Source: Sciurus carolinensis
Lineage: Eukaryota > Chordata > Mammalia > Rodentia > Sciuridae
Length of the DNA: 64,000 nt
Assembly: GCF_902686445.1 (NCBI RefSeq)
Contig: NC_062213.1
Coordinates: 34,360,741-34,424,740, forward strand
Direction of reading: 5' to 3'
Shown here: piece after piece, positions 43,731-55,525 of the stretch
Numbering within the stretch: the first letter of the stretch is position 1
Layout of the letters: each line of letters begins with the position of its first letter
Notes under the pieces: model-generated
Database searches by the model: none
What the model was told of the DNA's origin: nothing
What the model saw: only the letters and a program-made list of their open reading frames with translations
Position numbers and translations under genes: made by a program

Positions 43731-45060
43731 GTTGCCATATGAACAAAACATAAAAAGCATTAACCTCTGATAAGTTACATTTATTTTCTGGTGCATTTGG
43801 CATTTATTTGAGTTGTTTCAATTTGTGTAGCTCAGGATAAAGTTCTGCACACTGTCCTCTGCTTTCTGGGTCTTTTATTTCTGTTGGCATTTCCCTTACT
43901 CCTTAGTTAAAGTTACTGTTTTCCATTTCAATAAAAGTTGTCTTGAAATCTGTCCTTTGCTCCAGTGTCACGGCAATGTAAAATTTAGCAGGATTGTTTC
44001 CACCCCATGCTGAGACAGCAAGTCATTTCAGCATTAGCCCTTTTTGATCAACTGATTTGAATGTTTCCTCAGAGAACAAAATTATTTTAACAGTGATTTC
44101 CCATATTTTCTCTGGCCATTTGTCTCTCTGGTGAAAGTCTCTGGCCTTCCAATTTGCCCTAATATTTTTCCCCACTCACAATGTAGTTGGTGTGCATTTA
44201 ATCTTTGGTGTATTACACATCTGCACATCCAGCAGCTAATTTCCTTTAAAATCAGAGCTGTTGACTTGAGTGTGGCAGACCCACAGGCTGAATGCAGTGG
44301 TTCCAGGCCATCCTGAAGCCACTTTCTGAAAACAGCAGAATCAAACCCCAGAAAATACAGAGCTTCTCTTGATATACTCTAAGTAGCCCATACATGTCTG
44401 CTTTGTACCAACTGCCAAGCATATGCAGTGAGAGTCATGATGGCCTGGGTACAAGTGAGCATAAAGATGAACTCAATTCCTTCCGCATGCCATTTTTTTT
44501 TTTTGAAAGGCTGAAATGCACTTAAGAAATATAAATAATCCCATATTTCCAAAGGTTACTGATTAAGTGATCATGTCAAGCTGGATAAACAGCATCACAT
44601 CAATTTCTAATAATGAGGTCTAATCATAAAATAGCTGGACTTCTAAATTGAAAAGAAAATCACTACATATAATTATGATGACATGATCATTGATGAGCTT
44701 CATGACTGCCCACACCAAAGGACATTCTTGCCTGCTGTGCCAGTAGGCTTAGCACTAGAACGAGGTGGTCATCTTGGGCACAAAATTTAAGGGTTTGCCG
44801 GAGACTCAGTAGTCAAGATAAATGCTTCAAGATAATATTTAAAAATTAAAATCAGTACTAAAATATTCATGATAACCAAAATACCAAAGTCAATCTATCA
44901 GAGTGATTTGATTTTAGGCACTGACCTACAGAGAGGTATAATTTCTCAAGAAAAGCAGACAGGAAAGGGAACTCAGTTTGAAACATCATTATTCGGGCAA
45001 CATTTTATATGTTCCAGAGAGCTAGACAGACAGACTGAAAAGTCTGTCCCATTTAGGGCT
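43731..45060. other. Low-repeat sequence, possible conserved noncoding DNA
   Basis: About 1.3 kb of even-composition, CpG-poor sequence without identifiable repeats. Coding frames are short and broken. The composition suits noncoding regulatory DNA, but no specific element can be named. Confidence 0.35.
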
Positions 45061-45423
45061 TTGTTTTACCTACCTTAAATTAAAGCAGACTGAAAAATTG
45101 AGGACGAATTGAAATAAAGGAGAAGGAAGACGACAACGGCTCCAGTTGTCACTGACAATGCTGTGCTCCATCGAGTGCAGGCCCCTACTTCGGAGAGGAG
45201 TTGGCATTCTCTGGCTTCATCATGCTCTGCCATCAGCCTTACTCCTTGGGCACTGTTGTGATGTCCTTGCCACAGCTCAGTGCTCACGGAGAGCCTGGTT
45301 TTCCAGGCCAAGCGGATGTGGGAGGTGCCAACAATAGCTCAGGTAATTAGGCAAAAATGTCTAGCCATAATTATCCTGCAAAGCATCCTATGGTTTATAT
45401 TAGCCATTAAAATTGTAGCTAAA
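45061..45423. other. Unassigned sequence
   Basis: Opposed 78- and 63-codon frames at 45075-45337; no recognisable domain. Confidence 0.4.
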
Positions 45424-45508
45424 GGGATAGGATTGTAACACAGGGGTAAAGTATTTGCCTAACATGCATGAGGCCCTGGGTTCAATCCCCAGCACTGGAA
45501 AAAAAAAC
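45424..45508 (+). mobile_element. ID SINE, sense
   Basis: 'ggggtaaagtatttgcctaa', 'catgcatgaggccctgggtt' and 'caatccccagcactgg' with an A8 tail: a single ID unit with a perfect B box 'gggttcaatcccc'. No clear target-site duplication. Confidence 0.93.
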
Positions 45509-46027
45509 TTGTAACAAGAGTCAGTGGAGAAAGAACATTAGCTGGTGAAGGGCAGGGGTTATATTGTGTGCTATGTAGTATCCAAATGTGAAGTGCCATC
45601 CATGAATCCTTGGAATGGGGAATGCACACGCTGAAGTGCTGCTTGCAGAGAGGAGCCCCTGGGTGGAGGACAAGCACATGAGATTAGGCGAGGCCACCTT
45701 TGGTGTGCCGATTGACATTTTATTAATTTTCACTGCTGAGATCTTCAGATCTTTTTGTCATTCGTCTATTTTATTGAGTTGTGCCTTCTGGCAAATGAAA
45801 GGCAATTTTTTTTAAACTAAACTTTGTATCACGTAATAAAAGTTGTTCATTATCATGAACATATTTATGGGGAAGGGGGTGCTGAAGTTATCATGTACAT
45901 CTCCCAAACTGAAGTAAGCCAAAGGGAAAATATTTATTTTAGAAAGGGAAACACTGAACAAACAATCAGAACAGAGGACAAGGTCCACAATGCCAGTTTG
46001 CCCACTGAGAAGATTCACAATAACCCA
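45509..46027. other. Unassigned sequence
   Basis: Several short frames on both strands. None is convincing. Confidence 0.4.
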
Positions 46028-46150
46028 TTCACTCATTTATTCAACAAGCATTTAATGAGTGCCTGCAGTGTATCCAGGACTGAAGTAGATCCTGAGCAAA
46101 ACAGATTCAGCCCCTGCTCTCATGGATCACACAGTCCTATGAAAAGGACA
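46028..46150 (-). mobile_element. L2 3' terminus, antisense
   Basis: 'actcatttattcaacaagca', 'gtgcctgcagtgtatccagg' and 'cagcccctgctctcatggat' follow the reversed L2 end. Confidence 0.8.
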
Positions 46151-48875
46151 TTCTTAAAAAGAATCATTCCCTAAATAAACGCAGAAGGAAACATCTAAAG
46201 TTCATGGAAATACCCTGAAACAATGAGCTTTACCTTCAGCTGGATGGATAATTTATAGCTCTTTGGTGAAAGGTGCCTGTATGGGAATAGGGGAGCATTT
46301 CAGAAAGTGCCTATGATGATAATGACACATTTTTTAAAAATTAATGAATCAGAAAATTAGCAGAGGAGGTGGGTGGACATGGGTTTAATATAAAAGCTAT
46401 AGCACACAGGGAAGTGAGAAGAGGTGTGGAAGGAAAGTCTAAGAACTGGTCCCCAGTGAACTCAATCTGGATCCCTGGAGTGTCAATGAGGTGACAAACC
46501 TGCAAGGAAACCTACAAAGCCCACCTCAACCACAGAGTAAGAATTTCCAGAAAGATCTATAAAGCTGCTGGGTATGTGACAAAGCTCCATGTCTGAACCC
46601 CATGGCTATCTGAGAATAACATCTTCCTCTTCACATTTGCCTTTCAAATTTCATAATGTGTCCTTTCTAGCCCAGGACCACAAAGGGAAGGGTCTTCTGG
46701 AAACCCCTGCTCCCAGCCTTAGGTAGAGGGTCAATAGTAGGAACCAAGGCAGGTTCCAACCTTTTGCAGCTTGTTATCCAGCTTAGAGTGTGAATTTTTA
46801 TCCTAAAATCAACAGGAAGACATTGCAGAAAACAATATAATTAGAAGTTCAGGTTCACCATTTAACTCTGGTCATGCTACGTAGCACAGATTGGAAGGCA
46901 GCCAGGGAGAAGCAGAAATTCAGGTTAGAAGGCTGTTGCAAAGCAAGAGACAATACTTTGGACTATGATAGAGACTGAAAGAAGTAAAAAGATTAAGATG
47001 TAAAATAAGACTTTATTATGAAGGAGATATGGGTGCTGAAGATGAGAGAGGATGCCATTGCCAGGCAACAGCCCCAGATTCCGAGACAATCAGAATTGCA
47101 AGGGCTTCAGGTCGACTGGTCTAACTCCCTCCCTAAGTCTGACTGATCACTGCTTTGCTCAATGCCACAATGATTAGGTGAAAGGTCATGTGTGCACACT
47201 TCTACAATTAGTTTCAGTCCACATAATTTCCATGTCTTCTAATGCAAATATTACTGTACCAATATGAATTCAGGGAGTACCATGAGAACATTTTTCTCTT
47301 ACCGCCAACAGGTCATCGTGAGAGCAGCAAAACAGATGAGGATGTGAAAAGTCCAGCACTCAGTGAAGACACAGACCCTCTTCTGAAGCTGTGTCTGAAT
47401 CAGTCATCAGAGGATCAAGTTTACAGATGGGTGAGAGTGGAGCTTAAAGTGGATTTGAAGGTGATGAGAAGAAATTCTATCTCTACATGGATAAAGAGAT
47501 AATGCAGGCACCGAGGCCAAGGTTCCTGGCCATCTACTTTTATCTGTCTGGGGAGCTCCGTGGATTGGCAGGAGCTGCCTCACTTTGAGAGAAGTGCTAA
47601 TAGACTTCAATTATGTGTTTATATTTGATGCCATTTGCTTAGAAAAACATCAACTTGTTAACATTCGGCAATGTAGCTATTGTAAATAAGAAACTGAGGA
47701 CACAAGGGTACCTCTAAGTAAACTTGATGGTAGGCTTTCAAGTTTGTGAAACCTTATCAAATTAGTAAGAAGCTAATTTCTCTCTGAAATCTTGAACTTG
47801 AGGTCTTGTGAATCATATATGAGAAGGCGAGACCTACTGGCAAAGTGCAATGTGGCAGCCTGGTATGCTCACAGTGAGAAGTGATGTAGACAAGAAACCA
47901 AGAAAGGAGGCTACAGACTTTTTCTGTGTTTAAGTGTAAAGTCAAGTAGGCATCAAAGAAAAGAAAAATATGCATGGGTTCCCCTGATATAAGAGGAAAA
48001 TAAGAGGGAATGAATGACTCTTAACATTCAGATAAAATAATATCCTCAGTTGTCCTAAGGAAAGAACAAAGACCTAGTTTAAAACTTTCTCCAGGCAATA
48101 TTTTATTACCTAGTGCAGTATCATGGAACCCAATAGCCCTGAAATTGCCAAACCTCAACAACATTCCCCACAATACTTCAGATTTCTCCATTGGTGCATT
48201 TTCTTCTAGAGAAATTTATTTTAATTTTACTTGTTTATAGAAATAGTATTCAAGAAACATTTTATGAAGACTTCATTATAAAGTCTATAACTGTGTTTTA
48301 CTGTACATCGTACAAACATAGCACAGGAGACTCATGCTTATTCTTATGAAAAGGTCTGAATGATCAACCTTCTCCAAAATATCTCAGGAGAACCATAAAA
48401 CCATTATTTCAACTTTAGAATAAACATGTAATGACATGCAGTTACAAAAATTGATTCTTCATCATCGTTATTCAGAAATGCTATGCTTCTCTCTTCTTCA
48501 TAGCTCCTTAATATATAGTTGTCAACCAATGAAGCATGAAGCATTCAATCAAATTACTTTCAAGTATAAAAAGGTGTATTTTGAAAAAAATTAATTTTAT
48601 TTCCTTTACCAAAAGCAAATTTTCAAAAAATTGTGGTGTGTTATTTAAACTCAGAAGGACCAATCCTGAATATTTCAGAAAAAGATTAGTGACAGCATCT
48701 CAAAGAGCAATTTTCAGTTCACGAATGACACAAAACCATTTTAGAGGGACCCGTTTGCATCCCGAGTGGGATCCTGATGGTTTCTATCATGTAGAATGGT
48801 AATGTATTAATGCCCCAGAGTGGTCTAAGATTATTAACCCCCATCAACCTCTAATAACATCCCCAGGTCACACTC
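46151..48875. other. Low-repeat sequence containing an exon-like segment
   Basis: About 2.7 kb where I name no repeat with confidence. It contains the exon-like segment at 47312-47430. The 88-codon frame at 48536-48802 is K/R-rich with no recognisable domain. Confidence 0.4.
47312..47430 (+). other. Exon-like segment (candidate only)
   Basis: A pyrimidine tract ending in AG at 47310-47311 precedes it and 'gtgagagt' at 47431 follows it, which are plausible acceptor and donor sites. The 119-bp interval is open in the frame that runs from 47242 to 47502. It encodes a hydrophilic, acidic and serine-rich peptide with no domain I recognise. It could be an exon of a lncRNA, a fragment of a coding gene, or chance. 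No neighbouring exon is visible. Confidence 0.2.
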
Positions 48876-49027
48876 CCATTGCATTCTAATGTGGTAAAGT
48901 ATGAAAAACAGCATAATGGTAACAGCCTCCTAAGTTTCTGTAAAGATTAAATGAGATAATGCATGTAAAGCACTTAACACAATGCCTAATATAAAGTGAA
49001 TGCTCAATAAACAATTGCTATTATTAC
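48876..49027 (-). mobile_element. MIR SINE, antisense
   Basis: 'gattaaatgagataatgcat', 'gtaaagcacttaacacaatg' and 'aatgctcaataaacaattgc' are the reversed MIR start region, well preserved. Confidence 0.85.
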
Positions 49028-52000
49028 AATCTAACCTTCCTGCCAAACAGAGATATTCCATTAGCTGGAACATGAGTACAATTTTCCTACTGGGGGTTGA
49101 GGTGATTTCAATAATTTATCTCCCTTGTCATCTTCATCTAATGACAATAAAGGAGAGTCAACTCCAGAGCAGCTAGTATCCTTTGTGGGTGAATTTCAGG
49201 GGGACATAAGTCATACACATGTCCCAAAGCTAAAAGAATTTGGTAAAATGCCTCCAGGTTTTAAAACTTCAAATAAGTACTTTAAAGTCCAGAATGATCT
49301 GTGTCGCCTGTGTGCGTTGGGCACAGAATCAAAAGATGGGGTTTCTATTCTTAATTTACATAGCAACTCATATGGGACCATGAGACTTAACGGCATACTT
49401 CTTGATGTGCTTTAATCTGTAAAATCAGAATATTAATAATATCTTATGAACAAACTTTCACAGAGGGCTACAAGACTAGGAATCCAGATAAACTGCAGTC
49501 CTTTTATCTCGCTTCTTTCCCCCTCCTCCTATTCTATAATTTTAGCATGCCCCATCACCACCACAATTGAGTGGCCAAACTGAGTAATGCTTTCGGCAAC
49601 CAATAACAAAAGCAAAAACAAACAAATAAATACATACACACACACTCACACAAGATAAAACAAGTGGTTTAAGTTGGCTGAAGCACTGGCTTATTTATAT
49701 AGCAGAAAAAGCCTGAAGTGGGTGGCCTCAGGACTCTTTTGATCAGGGCTCTAGTTTCATATCTGCACAAAAGACACTGTGTCTCTTGGCCATCCCCATG
49801 GTCAGCTTTGTCCTCAGGCTGGTTTCCCCCATGCACAAAATGGCCTCACCAAGTCCAAGTGTCACATCCACATTATTTTTTTTTTTCCTCCAGGAAAGAG
49901 AACTTTGCTTTTCTTTCCATCAAATGTAAGGCTGGAACTTCACTTTGGGCAGCCTTGTGTCTTACCCTTATCCCAGAAGCCAGTCCATGAGGTAAGGAGG
50001 TGAAATGCTGATATACTCAGGAGAGGCAAGACAAGTGACCTCTGCCTGCATGAGGACACTACACAGGGAGGAAGGGATGGATGTGGAGGCAACAAAAAGT
50101 CTTGTTAGATGCTGCCACAGAGACTAGGAAATAACGCCAAGGGAATAAAGAAGCGTCTTTTGTAACTCGCTCTGTTACAGTTACCACCTCTGAGAGTCCC
50201 AGACTGCCAGAGAACAATCTGAGAAATCTGCTTTCTTTTCTGCTAAAAACTTGACCAGGTTTTAGCAAAGAAACTTTTAGCAGAGAAAGAAATAGCTGAG
50301 TGTCCTGGGAACAAGATTGTGTGCTACTTTTCCTCTTCACTTGAAATTAATTCTTTTTCATAAAACTGTTTGGTCCTTCCTACAAATAAGCCATCAGTGA
50401 ATCCCTCCTGGACATTGTGTATGTGACTTAAATTGGTGTCTAGTACTGTAGCATATTTACAAGAACTCCTAATATGGAAATTAATAATTGTATAAGAACT
50501 AATTGAGATTCAGAGTTACCAGAGCGAAGGCAATGAATGAGTAAGAAAACACAAGTAGAAATAATATGGATTTCTTCCTGGATGGATCTCAGTGCACAGG
50601 GCCATGGGGCCATATGTCTTTATTTTTTATTTTTTAATGTGTTGTAGGAACTGCTGTAAGGATGTTGTACTGCACTTTGTCTGACCCTCATTTTTTAGAA
50701 ACAACTCAGACCTTCAGGTCCTGGAATTTTTCTCAAGAGTTTTCAAACTTGATTTAGAATTTGAATGAAATGTTTTAACACATTTAAATCATTTTCAAAA
50801 GAATTATTTTCCTTTGTGGAGTTTAACTGAAGAGGTAATGAGCACACTTCCTCTCCATGTATTTCATGTGTCAAAAATACCATCTTGCTATTCATCTTCA
50901 GAGGAATAGATGCAGATCACCTATCAAAAGCAAAGACAAACATCAAAATGATAGCATATGGGAAATGGAGAGGGAAGCATAATTTTTTTTTCAGACTTTC
51001 TCAAACCACCCAGGCTATCCATCTACCTAACAGAATTACATGTTTCTCTGTGTGTATTCATAAGTTTAAAGAATTTGGAGTTTTCAATAAAGGTTGTTAC
51101 CCCTTTTGAGCTCCAGACCCCTTTGGCTCTGTGGTGAAACCCTTAGAACTCACCTAAGAAAAATAGGATTACAAAGGAAACTTTAAAATACAGACAGTTG
51201 TCAAAATAACAAATGTGTGATGTGGTGATGTATGTGCTTCTTTATTAATATATTCAATTGTAAAGTCTGGAAGCAGGTCCACTAACAGCTCTCTTTGTGA
51301 GGTAATTATGACTATGCATGATATTTTGAGGTACCTAAAAAATCATTATGTGATATGAAAACATCTGTGACATTGATAATGTGGTCACAAATGCTGCTGG
51401 CACCACAGTGGCCTGCTGCCTTGACCATGGTGGCACAGCTAAGAGTCACACCCAGGAAGTCCAGCCCCAGAGTCTGCTCTCTCAGCCACATTGCTCTTCT
51501 CCTGCAACAAACCTAGAATTCAATTGAGCTCAGACCCTTCATTTTGCAAGTAAAATAAGTAAGATTCAGAGAGCATGGGTGACTTGAATCAGCACCTGTA
51601 GTTAGAGTTTTTGAAAGAAAATAAAAAAAGAAAGATTATCCTGTCTGCTGTTTGGTTTTGTGGCCCTCAAGTACCCAGAACTGGATACAGTCATGACTCA
51701 GAATCTAACATTATTACTGGTCCAGGCAAGATCCTCCTTACTTTAATTAATTAAGTCATTTAAATAAAATCATGAATATTCATAAATCTGTCATCCAACA
51801 CAAGGCCTCCCCATTGATAATAATTTATATCTACCCTCTCTATCCAATTCTTGTCTCCAAAGTAGCCGGAAATTTGTTGCTCATCATTCTTTTAGTACAC
51901 ACACATATGCACACATACTTTTTAAAATCACAGTTTAGGTGCACTTAAATGTTGGTGTTCAGCTTTCATTTAGTTTTATCATAAAATCTATGATCTTTTG

Positions 52001-52690
52001 GAGCTCCTTTTTCACACTCAGCACACCTTGTTGTGCACACCTGTCACTGAATCATTGGTTAAAAATCCCCAACAGCTGTGTGCAGTTTACAGGGAATAGA
52101 TATGAATGACCCTAAGGTACATGAAAGCCCGGCCCTTGTCCACTACCTGACACTGCTTCCCTTTCCCTCCAGCCACCCCTCTCTCCTCTGAGCAGTGTTT
52201 CATTCAGCATAACTCTTCCCAGGAGCCCTGGGTTGCAACAGTAGGCGGCTGCCAACCGCGCCTTCAGGAAGGCTGGCTTGCTATCCGGAACATGTAAATA
52301 AATTGGCACTGGGCATCTCTGTCCTGCTGGAAAGAAAGGGAAGATCCAACTCACAAAGGTGTGTTGAGACCAGGGAGATGAGTCCACCTGGGGAAGACAG
52401 TCATCAAGTCACAGCTGAATGAGCCCTGGGAAGCAGAAGTAAGGAAGACCCTCATTGCTTCACACTTGAGCCAAGACCAAAAGCCAAGCATGGCTGAGGC
52501 CTTGGGGGCAGGACTCAGTGCCATGTTGCTATGGTGATTCTGCCACCAGCCCAAAGTTTTCTTCTCTCTTTCTAGCAAAGCTTGTCCTCCAAGATGGGAG
52601 GGGGTGAGAGTGATGGGGGAGGAAAAGATAAGAGTTGTTGAAGCCAAGACCAGAAGAATTCTACAGAGGGAAGACCACAAGATGAAAATT
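49028..52690. other. Unassigned, low-repeat sequence
   Basis: About 3.7 kb. The 96-codon plus frame at 49125-49415 is overlapped by a 61-codon minus frame and has no recognisable domain. A short MIR-like scrap may lie near 51535-51600. Opposed frames at 52112-52680 show proline- and leucine-rich peptides without family resemblance. No repeat is named with confidence. Confidence 0.4.
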
Positions 52691-52700
52691 CCCTTCTGCT

Positions 52701-52708
52701 ATGTGTGT

Positions 52709-52749
<41 letters not shown>
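52701..52749. repeat. (GT)n microsatellite
   Basis: Plus strand TG/GT run with one TA step near 52712. Alternating purine-pyrimidine sequence, Z-DNA-prone. Confidence 0.97.
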
Positions 52750-52752
<3 letters not shown>

Positions 52753-52991
52753 GCTTACTTGGGCACACATGCATAAGTGTGTGCATATGCCCACATTCAG
52801 GATGGAAGGCTAAAGAGCAAATTTCCTCTGCTATGTGCCCATCATGAGAGTATCGTTTTCACTAAATTCATTCTAACCCTCAGTCTCTTCCCAAAAGATG
52901 ATAATTAACTCAGGTAGCTCTAGGTTGCAGAATTTCATTTTTATTGGACTGAACAGATCTTATGTCAGTACTCCCCTCCACAACAGAACAT

Positions 52992-52992
<1 letters not shown>

Positions 52993-53028
<36 letters not shown>
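52993..53028. repeat. (CA)n microsatellite
   Basis: Eighteen perfect CA units on the plus strand, 243 bases downstream of the (GT)n tract and complementary to it. Confidence 0.97.
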
Positions 53029-53030
<2 letters not shown>

Positions 53031-53884
53031 ATACACCCCTTCTGCCATCATTTCTGAACAAACAACAGATTGCATTGCTGCTGTTCAAAATATTATGCCA
53101 GAAAAACAAGGGATAAATTTAAAAAAAAAACTTCTTCATCAAGATTCAAACCAAATGTATGAGCTACCAAGTGATATACAGCACAATTATGAGCATTTTG
53201 TGAATGTTCCTTGAAACCCATGCCTGCAAAGATTCAGGGGAATTGTTACCCAGCCCTACTCTCTGGGGAAGGGCCATATGTGAAAGTGAGTCAGATCTGC
53301 CGTCTGCACATCACATCCCCAAATACTCAGCATGCTTTCTACTTGAGGTCACTCAGTCCCCATTCTACACATGGACAACCAGAGAGGAAGAGAGGTGTTG
53401 TAGTGGCTTTTGCCACTGCTTCTCTCTGGAACTGCAGATATACATGGACTCCATTTTATTCATTGAAATGACCCCAAAAAGAAAAAAAAGCCAAAACTTT
53501 TTATGTATTGCAGGTACATAGTATGATCAATTTCCATCAGGAAACATGACACCTACCATGACCTCCACCAAACATAAAATGAAGAACATATTTCAATCTC
53601 CTTCCTGGGGTAACTCAACTTCACACTTATGATGTCAGATGCTCATAGGCCACCCTACCAACCAGCAACCACTCTACATATGTGGCTCACAGAAACTAAG
53701 TCCCTGATGTATCGTGGTATCATTTTGATAATATTTCAAAAGTAAAATGAGATTAAGATGCTGAAACCCCATTAATATTTTCCAAAGTGAAAATTCACAG
53801 CTATAAGAAAAAATTCTAAATAGAAAACCTGCTTATTCATCAACACTAATGACATTACTTGAATAAGTCATTATTTAATGTATG
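53029..53884. other. Unassigned sequence
   Basis: Overlapping plus frames at 53204-53521 (105 codons) and 53211-53471 (86 codons) have no recognisable domain. Confidence 0.4.
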
Positions 53885-54058
53885 TCTCCAGGCAAGTTGC
53901 TTCAATCTTCCTAAGCCTCATTTTTCTTATCTGTAAAATGGGGGTATAAGTAGTATCAATGTTTCAACCCAATTGACATTGACAATTAAATGATTTGTTG
54001 TGCATGTAAAGAACTTGGCACAGTGCCCAGCACATAGCAAGAGCTGAATCAATATTAG
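53885..54058 (-). mobile_element. MIR SINE, antisense
   Basis: 'cctcatttttcttatctgta', 'gtgcatgtaaagaacttggc' and 'gcccagcacatagcaagagc' follow reversed MIR. Confidence 0.85.
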
Positions 54059-55404
54059 AACTCTCATATTATGCCAAATTGAAATATCTCACTTGAACTG
54101 GCAGCTGATGACCCTTCCCAATGGAAGTGTGAAGAGATCCTTGCTTAGTGAATCACACAAGGCATTAACAAAATACTGGCTCTTGACAAATACATCCTCA
54201 AATTATTGTTAAGCATTCATTATTCATAATTTATATAAAAAGAGGGCTAATGTACAATTTCTAAAATCATGACAGTACTTTCTGCCCTCAGGTGAACTCT
54301 GCTGCAGTACTCAGGTGAGCTAAAGTGGAGAAACCATATGCAGGGAGGGATCCAGGTTGTTCCAGGGCATAGATTCCAACTTTGTAACTTGGATGTGGGC
54401 AGCTGGGCAACTTGCATCATCCTGGCAGTGCTAAACCTGGAGCAGCAACTTTGAATAAAGGTTTCCAGCTGACTGCACATTTAAGTGGCAGGGTCATGAA
54501 TGGCCTTAGGTTTTGGGAGGCGAGGAGGTATCCACAATCTGAGAAGAGTCTTTACTCCAGGGATGTGCAAAGAGGAGGACTCACCCCCACCGGTCCCTGG
54601 AGCCAGACATACATGCCAGGAAAGAAGACTCCCAAAAGCTGTCACCTTTGAATAGCAGAGAAGGGTGAGCTATTACAAAGAATTTCATAACACAGTAGAT
54701 GTATTCATTTGTAAAGCTTATGATGTAACAGATTTCTCCCTGAAACCACCCAGAGAGACAGATCACAATTCATTTCAATTAGCAATTGATAAATATGATG
54801 AAATTAAATTAGTTTGTAGCCAGAGTTGTCATGGAATTCTAGACCTGAAAGGATCCAAACAGAACTGAGACTTCACCTAGTTCACTGTTTGCATGTCTGA
54901 AGACAATGCCATCAAGGGGGATTTGGTGACTGGTCCAAGCCCTCACCATGTGCCACAATTAAATGAGAATGCAACAACTCAGTGCCAAACTTCGACCTCT
55001 ATCCCTACCCAAGTTCATGACTCAAAGATTCTATCTATTTAATCATAAAGAACAATCTGTCCACCCCACCAGTTTTTGGATATCACCAGCCACAAACTGC
55101 CTCTTCCTCTCTGGAAATCACCCCAAAGTGTCTGTCTGCCTGCCCCCATGCAACCACACAAGGAAACTGAATATAGTAGAAGTTCTCCAGGTTCCTTCTA
55201 AAAATCTCACCCTAACAGAATGCACCTCTTTTATTTTGCAAACCTCCTTCTTTCAAATCTTTGAACCCCTGCAGGAGCATGCGTGGCAGTAAATGGTTTG
55301 CTTACTGAATCAAGTATATGAATAAACAACCTTTGCTAATTTGATTTCTAACACTTTAGGCACAGTAGAATTTCAATATAAATGTATTATTTAAAAACCT
55401 GAGG
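54059..55404. other. Unassigned sequence
   Basis: No confident repeat. The 109-codon plus frame at 54963-55292 lacks a recognisable domain. Confidence 0.4.
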
Positions 55405-55525
55405 GAAAGGGGAGGTCCTGAGGAATGAAATTGAACAAATTATGTTATGTTCATATATGAATACATAATGAATTCTATTGTTACATGTAACTTAATTCAC
55501 CAATAAAATTTTTAGATAAAAATAA
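55405..55525 (+). mobile_element. L1 3' end fragment, sense
   Basis: 'gaaattgaacaaattatgtt', 'tgttcatatatgaatacata' and 'caccaataaaatttttagat' are the sense version of the L1 end seen antisense at 61640-61740. Confidence 0.65.

Noticed and set aside
45424..45508. tRNA gene suggested by the B-box motif
   Set aside because: The A box, cloverleaf and anticodon stem are not maintained, and the A-rich tail marks it as an ID SINE.
45824..46174. 116-codon plus frame
   Set aside because: Its end runs through an antisense L2, and the rest lacks a recognisable domain.
49125..49415. 96-codon plus frame with a plausible hydrophilic composition
   Set aside because: No convincing acceptor or donor pair and an overlapping minus frame. 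Kept below the threshold for a gene call.
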